The notes under the pieces: model-generated
The model's input: only the letters and a program-made list of their open reading frames with translations
Database searches by the model: none
Told to the model about the DNA's origin: nothing
Made by a program: the position numbers and the translations under genes
Assembly: GCA_910584075.1 (NCBI GenBank)
Contig: CAJTZI010000040.1
Span: forward strand, 1 to 20,110
Reading direction: 5' to 3'
DNA: 20,110 bases
DNA from: an uncultured Oscillibacter sp.
GTDB taxonomy: Bacteria > Bacillota > Clostridia > Oscillospirales > Oscillospiraceae
Part shown: positions 11,772 to 19,954 of the stretch, piece by piece
Layout of the letters: the number at the start of each line of letters is the position of its first letter
Numbering within the stretch: position 1 is the stretch's first letter

Positions 11772-12797
11772 TCAGTTGGAAGACAGCTCCCCGTCCAGCC
11801 GGGCCACACTCTCGCCCGGAATCAGCTGGAAGGGAACCACCTCGTGGACGGGGCGGTTTTTCCGCTCGATATTGTGGAGCAGGATGTCCACCCCCCGCTC
11901 CGCCAGCCGCTGGGTGTCCTGACGGACGGTGGCCAGCCGGGGGACGGAGTAGTTGGCCATGGCGATTCCGTCAAAGCCAACCACCGAAATGTCCTCTGGC
12001 ACCCGTTTTCCCAGGTCCCGCAATGCCCGGATGGTGCCCATGGCCATTACGTCGCTGACGGCGAAGATGGCGGTGAGGTCCGGACAGCGCTCCAGCAGCC
12101 GCAGAGTGGCGGCGTAAGCCTCCCCCATGGAGTAGCGGCAGGGCTCGCACTGGCGCTCCTGGTCAAAGGGCAGGCCCAGCCGGGCGAAGGTTCTCTCGCA
12201 TCCCTTCAGCCGGCGGTAGCTGATCTGGGAACAGACCCAGTTGCCCCCCAGAATCCCAATCCGCCGGTGGCCCCGCTCCGCCAGGAAGTCAATGACTTGG
12301 GCGGCGGCCTCGCCGTCATCGGTGGTAATGGAGGAGAGGTTCTCAAACTCCAGCTCTCCTGCAGTGTTGGTCAGCAGCACGCATGGCACGCTGATCCCGC
12401 GGAACCTCGCTCCAAACATCTCCACATCGCCGCCCAGAAATAAAATCCCTATGGGCTTGCGTTCGCGGCACAGCTGGAGGGCGTAGCCTACCTCGTCGGC
12501 GTCCTCGTCCAGATAGTAGACCACGGCCTCCCGGTCGTTCTCCTGCAAAAGCGTCTGCACCCGCTCCACCAGATCGGCGAAGAGCATATTCTGGGTACCC
12601 TTCACCAGGATGATAATACCCGTTCCGGCCTGCTGCTTCAGGTGCTTTGCGTTATTGTTGGGCTGAAAGCCGTACTCCTCCACCACAGCCAGCACCTTCC
12701 GCCTCGTCTCCTCGCTGACGTCAGGGTGCTGGTTCAGCACCCGGGACACGGTGGCCACACCGCACCCGGACAGCCGGGCAATATCCTTAATGGTCAA
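11772..12797 (-). CDS. LacI-family transcriptional regulator
   Basis: 341 residues, TTG start at 12797 preceded by GAGAGGGGA. Residues 1-50 form the LacI helix-turn-helix and hinge: TIKDIARLSGCGVATVSRVLNQHPDVSEETR, then the hinge region NNNAKHLKQQ. Residues about 60-330 fit the periplasmic-binding-protein-like effector domain: GIIILVKGTQNMLFADLVERV, GILFLGGDVE, RGHRRIGILGG, DLTAIFAVSDVMAMG and VPEDISVVGFDGIAMANYSVP. It is expected to bind DNA as a dimer and release it on binding a sugar, here probably a maltodextrin (inferred from neighbours). The promoter-proximal palindrome at 16007-16036 is the best operator candidate. No copy of that site is seen before this gene, so I see no sign of self-repression. 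Confidence 0.93.
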   Translation of the reverse strand: MTIKDIARLSGCGVATVSRVLNQHPDVSEETRRKVLAVVEEYGFQPNNNAKHLKQQAGTGIIILVKGTQNMLFADLVERVQTLLQENDREAVVYYLDEDADEVGYALQLCRERKPIGILFLGGDVEMFGARFRGISVPCVLLTNTAGELEFENLSSITTDDGEAAAQVIDFLAERGHRRIGILGGNWVCSQISYRRLKGCERTFARLGLPFDQERQCEPCRYSMGEAYAATLRLLERCPDLTAIFAVSDVMAMGTIRALRDLGKRVPEDISVVGFDGIAMANYSVPRLATVRQDTQRLAERGVDILLHNIERKNRPVHEVVPFQLIPGESVARLDGELSSN

Positions 12798-12842
12798 ACC
12801 GCGTCCCCTCTCTCCTTATAATTCCTTATAATTCGACCAAAT

Positions 12843-12871
12843 ATTATACCATACCGGCTGGCAAAACGCAA
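12843..12871 (-). promoter_or_regulatory. Promoter of the lacI-type gene and malQ
   Basis: On the minus strand TTGCGT (12871-12866) and a perfect TATAAT (12848-12843) are 17 bases apart. It lies across the intergenic gap just past the permease stop (12875), so regulator and MalQ can be made independently of the transporter. A 10-base direct repeat AATTATAAGG follows between it and the start. Confidence 0.7.
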
Positions 12872-12874
12872 GTC

Positions 12875-13708
12875 TCACCCTTTGACGGCGCCGGCCGCCA
12901 CGCCCTTGATGATATACTTCTGGCAGCTGAGGTAGAAGACGATGATGGGGATGATGGCCAGCACCAGCGAGGCCATGATGGCGCCCATGTCCACCCGGCC
13001 GTAGGAGCCCTGCATCCGCTGGATGACGATGGAGATGGTGCTGAACTTGTTCAGGTCCAGCGTCAGGTAGGGCAGCAGGAAGTCGTTCCAGATCCACATG
13101 GTCTCCAGAATGCCAACGGAGATGTAGGTGGGCTTCATGATGGGCAGCACCACGGAGAAGAAGGTTCGCAGGGGAGAGCAGCCGTCGATCATGGCGGCCT
13201 CCTCGATCTCGATGGGGATGGACTTCACAAATCCGCAGAACATGAACACCGCAAGGCCCGCGCCGAAGCCCAGATAGATGATGATGAGGCCCCAAGGGGT
13301 GTTCAGCCGCAGCCGGTCGGTAACCAGGGACAGCGTGAACATCACCATCTGGAAGGGCACCACCATGGAGAACACACACAGGGTGTAGAGGCTCCTGGTG
13401 GTTCGGTTGCTCACCCGGGTGATGAACCAGGCGAACATGGACGTGCAGATCAGAATCACCACCACGGAGCCCACGGTGATGACCAGCGTCCACAGCACGG
13501 CCTTCAAAAAGCCGTAGTCATTGATGGCGTTCGCGTAGTTCTCCCCGCCGATCCAGGTCTTCTCACTGGGCATCTTGAAGGGCTCCAGGTTGATGAAGGC
13601 CTTTTTCTTGAAGGAGTTCATCAGCACGATGAAGAGCGGCGAGACATAAAAGACCGCCACAATGGTGAGGACCGCCGTGGCGATCCAGCCCTTTCTCCTG
13701 GTTTTCAT
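12875..13708 (-). CDS. Carbohydrate ABC transporter permease (MalG-type, CUT1)
   Basis: 277 residues with six predicted membrane segments: first at about 10-30 (WIATAVLTIVAVFYVSPLFIVLM), then segments near 75-97, 110-130, 145-165, 190-215 and 240-262. The ATPase-contact EAA loop is present as EEAAMIDGCSPLRTFF followed by VVLPIMKPT, as expected for the second CUT1 permease. Translation is coupled to the upstream permease: TAATG overlap at 13708-13710 with AAGGAGGTG eight bases before the ATG. It forms the membrane channel with the preceding gene product. The substrate is inferred from MalQ next door, not from this sequence. Confidence 0.93.
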   Translation of the reverse strand: MKTRRKGWIATAVLTIVAVFYVSPLFIVLMNSFKKKAFINLEPFKMPSEKTWIGGENYANAINDYGFLKAVLWTLVITVGSVVVILICTSMFAWFITRVSNRTTRSLYTLCVFSMVVPFQMVMFTLSLVTDRLRLNTPWGLIIIYLGFGAGLAVFMFCGFVKSIPIEIEEAAMIDGCSPLRTFFSVVLPIMKPTYISVGILETMWIWNDFLLPYLTLDLNKFSTISIVIQRMQGSYGRVDMGAIMASLVLAIIPIIVFYLSCQKYIIKGVAAGAVKG

Positions 13709-14550
13709 TATTGCTGCACCTCCTTGGAGCGGGTCATCCGCAGCTGGAGCAGTCCCAGCCCCACCACCAGAATGAAGAATACCACGGCCTTGGCCTGGCC
13801 CACGCCCTGCCAGCCCACACGGGCGTAAAACGTGTTGAAGATGTTCAGGGCCAGTCCCTCGGTCTGCTTCATGGGCTCGCCGGCAGTGAGGGACAGGTTC
13901 TGGTCAAAGAGCTTGAAGCCGTTGGTCAGCGTCAGGAACGTGCAGATGGTGATGGAGGGCATCATGTTGGGGATAGTCACGTTCCACAGCCGCTGCCAGG
14001 CGCTTGCACCGTCAATCTGAGCTGCCTCGTTCAGGTCTCCGGGGATGGACTGGAGTCCGGCGATGTAGATAATCATCATGTAGCCGATCTGCTGCCAGCA
14101 CAGCACGATCACAAGGCCCCAGAAGCCGTACTTGGCGCTGATTTTCAGAGCCAGGTCGTACCGGGCCAGGATGCCGTTGAAGATCAGCTGCCAGATGTAG
14201 CCCAGGACAATGCCGCCGATGAGGTTGGGCATGAAAAAGGTGGTGCGGAAGATGTTGGTGCCGGGGACATTCTGGGTCAGCACCATGGCCACCGCGAAGG
14301 CGATGACGTTGATGAGCACCACTGTCACCACGGTAAAGGCGGAGGTGAAGAGGAAGGCGTGGAGAAACTCCGCATCCTGAAACGCCTTGACAAAGTTGGA
14401 AAGGCCCACAAATTTGGCGTCGGTTACCGTGCGGAAGTCACACAGGGACAGATACAGTCCCATGATGAAGGGGACGATAAAGCCGATGATGAAGGCCAGG
14501 AACGTGGGGCCCAGGAATACGGGGAAATATCGCTTGATGGATTTTTCCAT
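13708..14550 (-). CDS. Carbohydrate ABC transporter permease (MalF-type, CUT1)
   Basis: 280 residues from ATG 14550, with AAGGAGG upstream at 11 bases. The N-terminus EKSIKRYFPVFLGPTFLAF leads into six membrane segments, as in short Gram-positive UgpA/MalF-like permeases; the extra periplasmic loop of enteric MalF is absent. The EAA loop reads NEAAQIDGASAWQRLWNVTIP. Other typical features are YLSLCDF near the first segment and NGFKLFDQNLSLT near the end. It pairs with the downstream MalG-type permease and receives substrate from the lipoprotein encoded upstream. No ATPase gene lies in the locus, so a shared MsmX/MalK-type ATPase encoded elsewhere is probably used (family knowledge). Confidence 0.93.
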   Translation of the reverse strand: MEKSIKRYFPVFLGPTFLAFIIGFIVPFIMGLYLSLCDFRTVTDAKFVGLSNFVKAFQDAEFLHAFLFTSAFTVVTVVLINVIAFAVAMVLTQNVPGTNIFRTTFFMPNLIGGIVLGYIWQLIFNGILARYDLALKISAKYGFWGLVIVLCWQQIGYMMIIYIAGLQSIPGDLNEAAQIDGASAWQRLWNVTIPNMMPSITICTFLTLTNGFKLFDQNLSLTAGEPMKQTEGLALNIFNTFYARVGWQGVGQAKAVVFFILVVGLGLLQLRMTRSKEVQQ

Positions 14551-14600
14551 GGCTTACGCAGCCTCCTTGATCTCAGAGTGTAGTGAGGCAGGAAACGAAC

Positions 14601-14629
14601 GGGGCGGGCGGATCATTTCCGTCCGCCCC
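14601..14629 (-). promoter_or_regulatory. Intercistronic hairpin after the binding-protein gene
   Basis: GGGGCGGGCGGA (14601-14612) and TCCGTCCGCCCC (14618-14629) pair over 12 positions with one mismatch and a 5-base loop. It starts 12 bases past the binding-protein gene and has no real T-run. It probably protects or partly terminates the message, giving more binding protein than permease. Confidence 0.6.
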
Positions 14630-14640
14630 GGTATGGCGCT

Positions 14641-15966
14641 TTACTTGGATTTCTCAGCGGCCCAGTTGTCCACAAAGGCGGCCCGCACGGTCTCCCAGTT
14701 GGCGTCGGTCTGATCGGCGGCGTAGTTGGTCAGGGCAGAGCCCAGAACGTTCTTCCACTCCTCAGAGGGCATGGTGGGGAAGCACCACTTGATGCTGGTG
14801 GTCCCGTTGGCCACATAGTCGTTGGCGATGTTCACCAGCAGGTTGCTGGACTCCAGGTTGCCCTTGAAGGGGATGACGAAGCCCATGTGGTCGCCGGAGC
14901 ACAGATACTCCAGGCCGGTCTCGGAAGTAACGCACCAGTACATGAAGTCCAGGGTGGCCTGAATATCCTCCGGGGAGGCGTTCTTGTTCACGCACCAGTA
15001 GTTCTCGGTGCCGGTGCACAGGCCCTGGTTAGCCTCGTCGCCCACACCGATGTAGATGGGCAGCATCCCCAGGTTCTCCTCACCCACGTCGGCCACGTCG
15101 CCGTAGGCCCAGGTGCCGTTCTGGTAGAACACAGCCTGCTCGGTGACGAACTCCGCAACAGAGTCGTCGCCGGTCTTGGCGGAGAGCAGGGTGGGCGCGC
15201 AGGTGCAGTTGTTGATATACAGGTCCCAGATGGCCCGGTAGTTGTCCAGATAGGTGCCCTTGATGGCGTCGGTATCGCCGATGCCGTCGGCCTCATACTC
15301 GAAGTAGATGGGCAGGTTAGCCAGGTGGGTCTTGAAGCGCCAGTCGGAGGAGCCGTCCATGCCGGCGGAGGTGAAAGCGGAGAAGCCCAGCTCGCCGGAG
15401 CGGGCGGTGATGTCCTCAGCCACCTTCTTCAGGTCGGCAAAGGACTTGATCCCGTCCAGAGTGTAGCCGGCGTCGCCCAGCAGCTTGGTGTTGACGATGA
15501 TGCCGTAGGTCTCGATGACGTAGGCGATGCCGGACATGGCGCTGCCGTCCCTCAGGGCGAAGTCCTGGCTGGAGAGCTCACCGGCCAGAGCGGAACCGCT
15601 GAGGTCATAGCAGTAGTCCTTCCAGTTGGCAAGACCCACGGGTCCATTGACCTGGAACAGGGTGGGGGCCTCGGTCTTGGCCATCTCGCTCATGAGTGTG
15701 GCCTCATACTGTCCTGAGGCGGCGGTCTGAACCTTCACCTCCACACCGGTCTCGGCGGTGTAGGCCTTGGCCAGCTCCTGCCAGTCGCCGTCCTGCTCGG
15801 GCTTGAAGTTCAGGTAGTACACGGAGCCGGAGGCCGCGCCGGCATTGCCGCCGTCGGAGCTTCCGCTGTCGGCGGGCGGGTTGCCGCCGCCGTTTCCGCC
15901 GCCGCAGGCGGCCAGGGACAACGCCATGACGCCGCACAGGGCCAGGGTCAAGAGTCTCTTCTTCAT
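14641..15966 (-). CDS. Sugar-binding lipoprotein of CUT1 ABC transporter
   Basis: 441 residues from ATG 15966, with AGGAGG eight bases upstream. Residues 1-21 are a lipoprotein signal (MKKRLLTLALCGVMALSLAAC) with lipobox LAAC and the lipidated Cys at 21. A Gly/Ser/Asn-rich tether to about residue 50 follows. The mature part fits family 1 extracellular solute-binding proteins: VYYLNFKPEQDGDWQELAKAY, EVKVQTAASGQYEATLMSE, the hinge-region TYGIIVNTKLLGDAGY, FVTEQAVFYQNGTWA and NYWCVNKNASPE, ending WETVRAAFVDNWAAEKSK. It is anchored outside the membrane and hands oligosaccharide to the permease pair. First gene of the operon, directly behind the palindromic operator. A malto-oligosaccharide ligand is likely from the MalQ neighbour. 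Confidence 0.94.
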   Translation of the reverse strand: MKKRLLTLALCGVMALSLAACGGGNGGGNPPADSGSSDGGNAGAASGSVYYLNFKPEQDGDWQELAKAYTAETGVEVKVQTAASGQYEATLMSEMAKTEAPTLFQVNGPVGLANWKDYCYDLSGSALAGELSSQDFALRDGSAMSGIAYVIETYGIIVNTKLLGDAGYTLDGIKSFADLKKVAEDITARSGELGFSAFTSAGMDGSSDWRFKTHLANLPIYFEYEADGIGDTDAIKGTYLDNYRAIWDLYINNCTCAPTLLSAKTGDDSVAEFVTEQAVFYQNGTWAYGDVADVGEENLGMLPIYIGVGDEANQGLCTGTENYWCVNKNASPEDIQATLDFMYWCVTSETGLEYLCSGDHMGFVIPFKGNLESSNLLVNIANDYVANGTTSIKWCFPTMPSEEWKNVLGSALTNYAADQTDANWETVRAAFVDNWAAEKSK

Positions 15967-16006
15967 TTCATGTTCCTCCTGTTTGTTTTTTTATGACGGT
16001 TCGCAT

Positions 16007-16036
16007 CTTGGAAACGTTACTGGTAACGTTTCCAAG
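16007..16036. promoter_or_regulatory. 30-bp perfect palindromic operator between transporter operon and nifJ
   Basis: CTTGGAAACGTTAC (16007-16020), TG, then GTAACGTTTCCAAG (16023-16036). Each half contains AACGTT with a central CG, the core favoured by LacI-family proteins; the two CG centres are 12 bp apart. It begins 11 bases after the -10 of the transporter promoter, so a bound repressor would block transcription start. Half of a CcpA-type cre pattern (TTGGAAACG) is also present, so catabolite control cannot be excluded. Confidence 0.8.
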
Positions 16037-16046
16037 CCTTGTGCCC

Positions 16047-16075
16047 ATCATACATCACTCAGGCGCAGGATGCAA
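16047..16075 (-). promoter_or_regulatory. Promoter of the sugar ABC transporter operon
   Basis: On the minus strand TTGCAT (16075-16070) and TATGAT (16052-16047) are 17 bases apart. Start of transcription would fall near 16040, at the edge of the palindrome, leaving a leader of about 75 bases to ATG 15966. Confidence 0.7.
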
Positions 16076-16218
16076 GGAAAACCTACGCGTTTTTTCCAAA
16101 TTCGGAGAATCAGAAAAAAGCGGTCCATTTATTTTGTACAATTTTCCCAGTTTTACGCAAGTTCTGCGGAACAGTACGCAAAAACTCCTTTCTTTTCTGC
16201 CACCGCGCACTTTTGTGC

Positions 16219-16247
16219 TTGACAGTATGATGTCCGACTGCCATAAT
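16219..16247 (+). promoter_or_regulatory. Promoter of nifJ
   Basis: A perfect TTGACA (16219-16224) and CATAAT (16242-16247) are 17 bases apart, giving a leader of about 55 bases to ATG 16311. Upstream, TTGTACAA (about 16135-16142) is a small palindrome, and TACGCAA occurs twice about two helical turns apart around GTTCTGCGGAAC; either could bind a regulator. Confidence 0.7.
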
Positions 16248-16310
16248 AGATGTATGATAACATCGTCTGTCATTTGCAGAAACCGAGAAAATCAGAACAG
16301 GGGGAAGAAT

Positions 16311-19300
16311 ATGAAACGCAAGACTATGGATGGCAACGAGGCCGCCGCCTACGCCAGCTACGCCTTTACCGAAGTCGCGGCAATCTATCCCATCACGCCC
16401 TCCAGCCCCATGGCGGAGCACGTGGACACCTGGGCCGCCAACGGAATGAAAAACATCTTTGGCCAGAGCGTGCGGCTCATGGAGATGCAGAGCGAGGCCG
16501 GGGCCTGCGGGGCCATGCATGGCTCTCTGGAAACCGGGGCCCTGACCACCAGCTACACCGCCAGTCAGGGCCTGATGCTGATGGTGCCGCCCCTGTACCG
16601 CATCGCGGGCCAGCTGCTGCCCGGCGTCATCCATGTGGCTGCCCGAACCGTTGGCACCAGCGCCTTCTCCATCTTCGGCGACCACTCCGACGTCATGGCC
16701 TGCCGCCAGACAGGCTTTGCCCAGCTGGCCTCCTCCTGCGTGCAGGAGTGCATGGACCTGGCGGCGGTGGCTCACTTGGCCGCCATCAAAAGCCGGGTGC
16801 CCTTCATGCACTTCTTTGACGGCTTCCGGACCAGCCATGAGATCCAGAAGATCGACGTGCTGGACTACGGCGATCTTGCCGAAATGCTGGACCGGGAGGC
16901 CCTGAACCGCTTCCGGGCAAACGCGCTGAACAGCGAGCACCCCCTCATGCGCTCCACCGTCATCAACCCGGACACCGCCTTTCAGCTGCGGGAGGCGGTG
17001 AATCCCTACTATGACGCCGTTCCCGGCATTGTGGAGGAGTACATGGACCGGATGTCCGCCCTGACGGGCCGGGATTACCGGCTCTTCAGCTACTACGGCG
17101 ATCCGGAGGCGGAGCAGGTTGTGGCGGCCATGGGCAGCGTCTCCGGCTGCCTCCGGGAGGCGGTTCAATATTTGAATCAGCGGGGACGAAAGACAGGCTT
17201 TCTCCAGGTCCGGCTGTACCGGCCTTTCAGCGCCAGGCACTTCCTGGCCGCCCTGCCGGAGAGCTGTAAACTCCTCACCGTGCTGGACCGCACCAAGGAG
17301 CCCGGCGCCGGCGGCGAGCCTCTCTATAAGGACGTATGCTCCGTCCTCCAGCAGGGCGGGCGGCAGGTGCGTGTCCTGGGGGGACGGTACGGTCTCTCCA
17401 GCAAGGACGTCACCCCCGCCCAGATGATCGCCGTTTTCGACAACATGGAGGGGCAGCGGAAAGACCGCTTTACCGTGGGGATTACCGACGATGTAACCCA
17501 CCATTCCCTGCCCGTGGGGGAGAACGTGCTGACAGCGGACGCCCGGACCATCAGCTGCAAGTTCTGGGGCCTGGGGTCCGACGGCACTGTGGGAGCCAAC
17601 AAGAACTCCATCAAGATCATCGGCGACAACACAGATCAGTACGTCCAGGCATACTTTGAGTACGACACCAAGAAGTCCGGCGGCGTGACCAAGAGCCACC
17701 TGCGGTTCGGCCGCGTTCCAATCCTCTCCACATACTATGTTACCATGGCGGACTTCATCTCCTGCCACAACCAGAGCTACATCGCCAAATACGAGATTGT
17801 AAACGAGCTGAAAGAGGGCGGCACGTTCCTTTTGAACTGCAATTGGTCCGGCAAGGATTTGGAGGCCCGCCTGCCCAACAGGGTCAAACGCCTCCTGGCG
17901 GAGCGGAGGGCCCGGTTTTATACCATTGACGCCAATGCCGCCGCCGAGGCCATCGGCCTGGGGAACCGGACCAACAGCGTCCTCCAGGCGGCTTTCTTCA
18001 AGCTCTCCGGCGTGCTGCCGGTGGAGGAGGCGGTGGAGTACATGAAGGCCGCCATCCGGAAAACTTACGGCCGCAAGGGCGACAGCGTGGTAAACATGAA
18101 CTGCGCCGCGGTGGACGCGGGGCTCTCCGGGCTCCGGGAGGTGCCTGTCCCCGCCGCCTGGGCGGACCTGCCCGATGAAGTGGAGCACCAGGACGCAGAC
18201 TCCCCCTGGTATGTCCGCACAGTCATGCGGGCGGTCAACGCCCAGAAGGGGGACAGCCTGCCGGTGAGCGTCTTCAAGGACGCGGCGGACGGCAGCGTAC
18301 CCATGGGCACCTCCAAGTACGAGAAACGGGGCTTTGCCTCCCATGTGGCCAGTTGGCTGCCGGAGAACTGCGTGGGCTGCAACCTGTGCGCCTTGATGTG
18401 TCCCCATGCCGCCATCCGCCCGTTCCTCTTAAATGCGGAGGAGGTCCGGAGAGCTCCGGCGGGCTATGTGACAAAAGAGGCCGGGGGCAGGGGCTTCCAG
18501 GGCCTGCGCTTGCGCATCCAGATCGATCCCCTGGACTGCACCGGCTGCGGCACCTGTGCCGCAGCCTGCATCGCCAAAGAGACGGCCATCGTTATGCGGC
18601 CCATAGAGGAGGAGATGTCCCAGCAGCCCAACTGGGATTACAGCCTCTCCTTGTCCCCCAAGGAAAATCCCATGGACAAGTTCACCGTCAAGGGCAGTCA
18701 GTACGAGCAGCCGCTGCTGGAGTTCTCCGGGGCCTGCGCGGGCTGCGGAGAGACACCCTACATGAAGCTCCTCACCCAGCTCTTCGGGGAGCGGATGGTG
18801 GTAGCCAACGCAACAGGCTGCACCCAGGCCTGGGGATTCAGCGTTCCCAGCTACCCCTATACCACAAAGCCCAGCGGCCGGGGGCCGGCCCTGTCCAACT
18901 CCCTCTTTGAGAACAACGCTGAGTACTCCCTGGGCATGGTCCTCAGCGTCCGCCAGCAGCGGCTGCGCCTGAAAAGCGAGGTCCAGGCCCTTCTGGAGGA
19001 GACCCGGGACGAATCACTGAAGGCCGCGCTGGCCGGGTGGCTGACAGGCTTTGAGGACAAGGATCGCACCATTGCACTCAGTGACGCCGTCATCGCCGCC
19101 CTGAACAGTACCGCCGAGACCGGGGAGCGCATTGAGGCTGTCCGCCGGGCCCGGGACCAGCTGGTGAAAAAGAGCATGTGGATGTACGGCGGCGACGGCT
19201 GGGCCTACGACATCGGCTACGGCGGACTGGATCACGTGCTGGCTTCTGGCGAGGACGTGAACATCCTGGTGGTGGACACTGAGGTCTACTCCAACACCGG

Positions 19301-19883
19301 CGGACAGTCCTCCAAGGCCACGCCCTTCGGAGCGGTGGCTCAGTTTGCCGCCGCGGGCAAGCGGACAGAGAAGAAAGACCTGGGGATGCTGGCCGCCCAG
19401 TACCAGAACGTGTATGTGGCGTCTGTCGCCCTGGGAGCGGATCCCGCCCAGTATATCAAGGCCCTGCGGGAGGCGGAGGCCCATGACGGGCCGTCCCTGA
19501 TCATAGCCTACGCCCCCTGCATCAACCACGGCATTGTCAGGGGCATGGCCTGGGCCCAGGAAGAGGCCAAACTGGCGGTAAAGAGCGGCTACTGGGTCCT
19601 CTACCGCTACGACCCCAAGCTGAAAGTGGAGGGCAAAAACCCCTTCACGCTGGACTTCAAGGAGCCCAAGTACGACCTGCGGGAGTTCTTCATGGGCGAG
19701 GTCCGGTTCAACTCCCTCCAGCGGACTTTCCCGGAGGCGGCGGAGGCCCTGCTGGCAGAGGCCCGAAACCAGTGCCGAAACCGCTGGGCCCGGTACACCC
19801 ATCTGGCGTCTCAGGACTACTCCCGCCTGCTGGATGTGCTGGAGGACTATCCCATCGCGGAGCCGGCAAGGGGCGCGGAGTAA
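16311..19883 (+). CDS. nifJ: Pyruvate:ferredoxin (flavodoxin) oxidoreductase
   Basis: 1190 residues from ATG 16311, preceded by GGGGGAAG; the open frame extends upstream to 15993 but that part is non-coding leader and promoter. The enzyme converts pyruvate and CoA to acetyl-CoA and CO2, reducing ferredoxin, and is central to anaerobic energy metabolism. Single-chain domain order is visible: pyrimidine-binding domain with AIYPITPSSPMAEHVD (about 24-40) and TASQGLMLMVPP; gamma domain with GLGSDGTVGANKNSIKI (about 420); ferredoxin domain with CVGCNLCALMCP (687) and CTGCGTCAAAC (743); TPP domain with GACAGCGETPY and NATGCTQAWG, which bear cysteines for the proximal cluster, then GDGWAYDIGYGG (961), VVDTEVYSNTGGQSSKATP and PCINHG. 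Length is normal and all key motifs are intact. It is divergent from the sugar transporter operon. Confidence 0.97.
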   Translation: MKRKTMDGNEAAAYASYAFTEVAAIYPITPSSPMAEHVDTWAANGMKNIFGQSVRLMEMQSEAGACGAMHGSLETGALTTSYTASQGLMLMVPPLYRIAGQLLPGVIHVAARTVGTSAFSIFGDHSDVMACRQTGFAQLASSCVQECMDLAAVAHLAAIKSRVPFMHFFDGFRTSHEIQKIDVLDYGDLAEMLDREALNRFRANALNSEHPLMRSTVINPDTAFQLREAVNPYYDAVPGIVEEYMDRMSALTGRDYRLFSYYGDPEAEQVVAAMGSVSGCLREAVQYLNQRGRKTGFLQVRLYRPFSARHFLAALPESCKLLTVLDRTKEPGAGGEPLYKDVCSVLQQGGRQVRVLGGRYGLSSKDVTPAQMIAVFDNMEGQRKDRFTVGITDDVTHHSLPVGENVLTADARTISCKFWGLGSDGTVGANKNSIKIIGDNTDQYVQAYFEYDTKKSGGVTKSHLRFGRVPILSTYYVTMADFISCHNQSYIAKYEIVNELKEGGTFLLNCNWSGKDLEARLPNRVKRLLAERRARFYTIDANAAAEAIGLGNRTNSVLQAAFFKLSGVLPVEEAVEYMKAAIRKTYGRKGDSVVNMNCAAVDAGLSGLREVPVPAAWADLPDEVEHQDADSPWYVRTVMRAVNAQKGDSLPVSVFKDAADGSVPMGTSKYEKRGFASHVASWLPENCVGCNLCALMCPHAAIRPFLLNAEEVRRAPAGYVTKEAGGRGFQGLRLRIQIDPLDCTGCGTCAAACIAKETAIVMRPIEEEMSQQPNWDYSLSLSPKENPMDKFTVKGSQYEQPLLEFSGACAGCGETPYMKLLTQLFGERMVVANATGCTQAWGFSVPSYPYTTKPSGRGPALSNSLFENNAEYSLGMVLSVRQQRLRLKSEVQALLEETRDESLKAALAGWLTGFEDKDRTIALSDAVIAALNSTAETGERIEAVRRARDQLVKKSMWMYGGDGWAYDIGYGGLDHVLASGEDVNILVVDTEVYSNTGGQSSKATPFGAVAQFAAAGKRTEKKDLGMLAAQYQNVYVASVALGADPAQYIKALREAEAHDGPSLIIAYAPCINHGIVRGMAWAQEEAKLAVKSGYWVLYRYDPKLKVEGKNPFTLDFKEPKYDLREFFMGEVRFNSLQRTFPEAAEALLAEARNQCRNRWARYTHLASQDYSRLLDVLEDYPIAEPARGAE

Positions 19884-19906
19884 ACCCGGGAATTTTATGT
19901 AGAAAA

Positions 19907-19938
19907 GCGGGCGGACCGGCTGCTGCCGGCCCGCCCTT
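19907..19938. terminator. Hairpin between nifJ and the converging gene
   Basis: GGGCGGACCGG and CCGGCCCGCCC pair with one mismatch around CTGCTG. On the plus strand TTTGATT follows; on the minus strand CTTTTCT follows. It can serve both converging transcripts. Confidence 0.7.
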
Positions 19939-19954
19939 TGATTCCAGCGGGAAG

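Noticed and set aside
10275..12443. 722-codon plus-strand open frame
   Set aside because: It lies opposite malQ and the lacI-type gene, both with complete catalytic or DNA-binding motifs; its Pro/Gly/His/Gln-rich composition is that of a GC-rich antisense frame.
15993..16310. Extension of the nifJ frame upstream of ATG 16311
   Set aside because: This part contains the operator and both promoters; the family N-terminus and ribosome site fit ATG 16311.
16110..18407. 765-codon minus-strand open frame
   Set aside because: Antisense of nifJ, with no motif and a typical His/Gly/Val-rich antisense composition.
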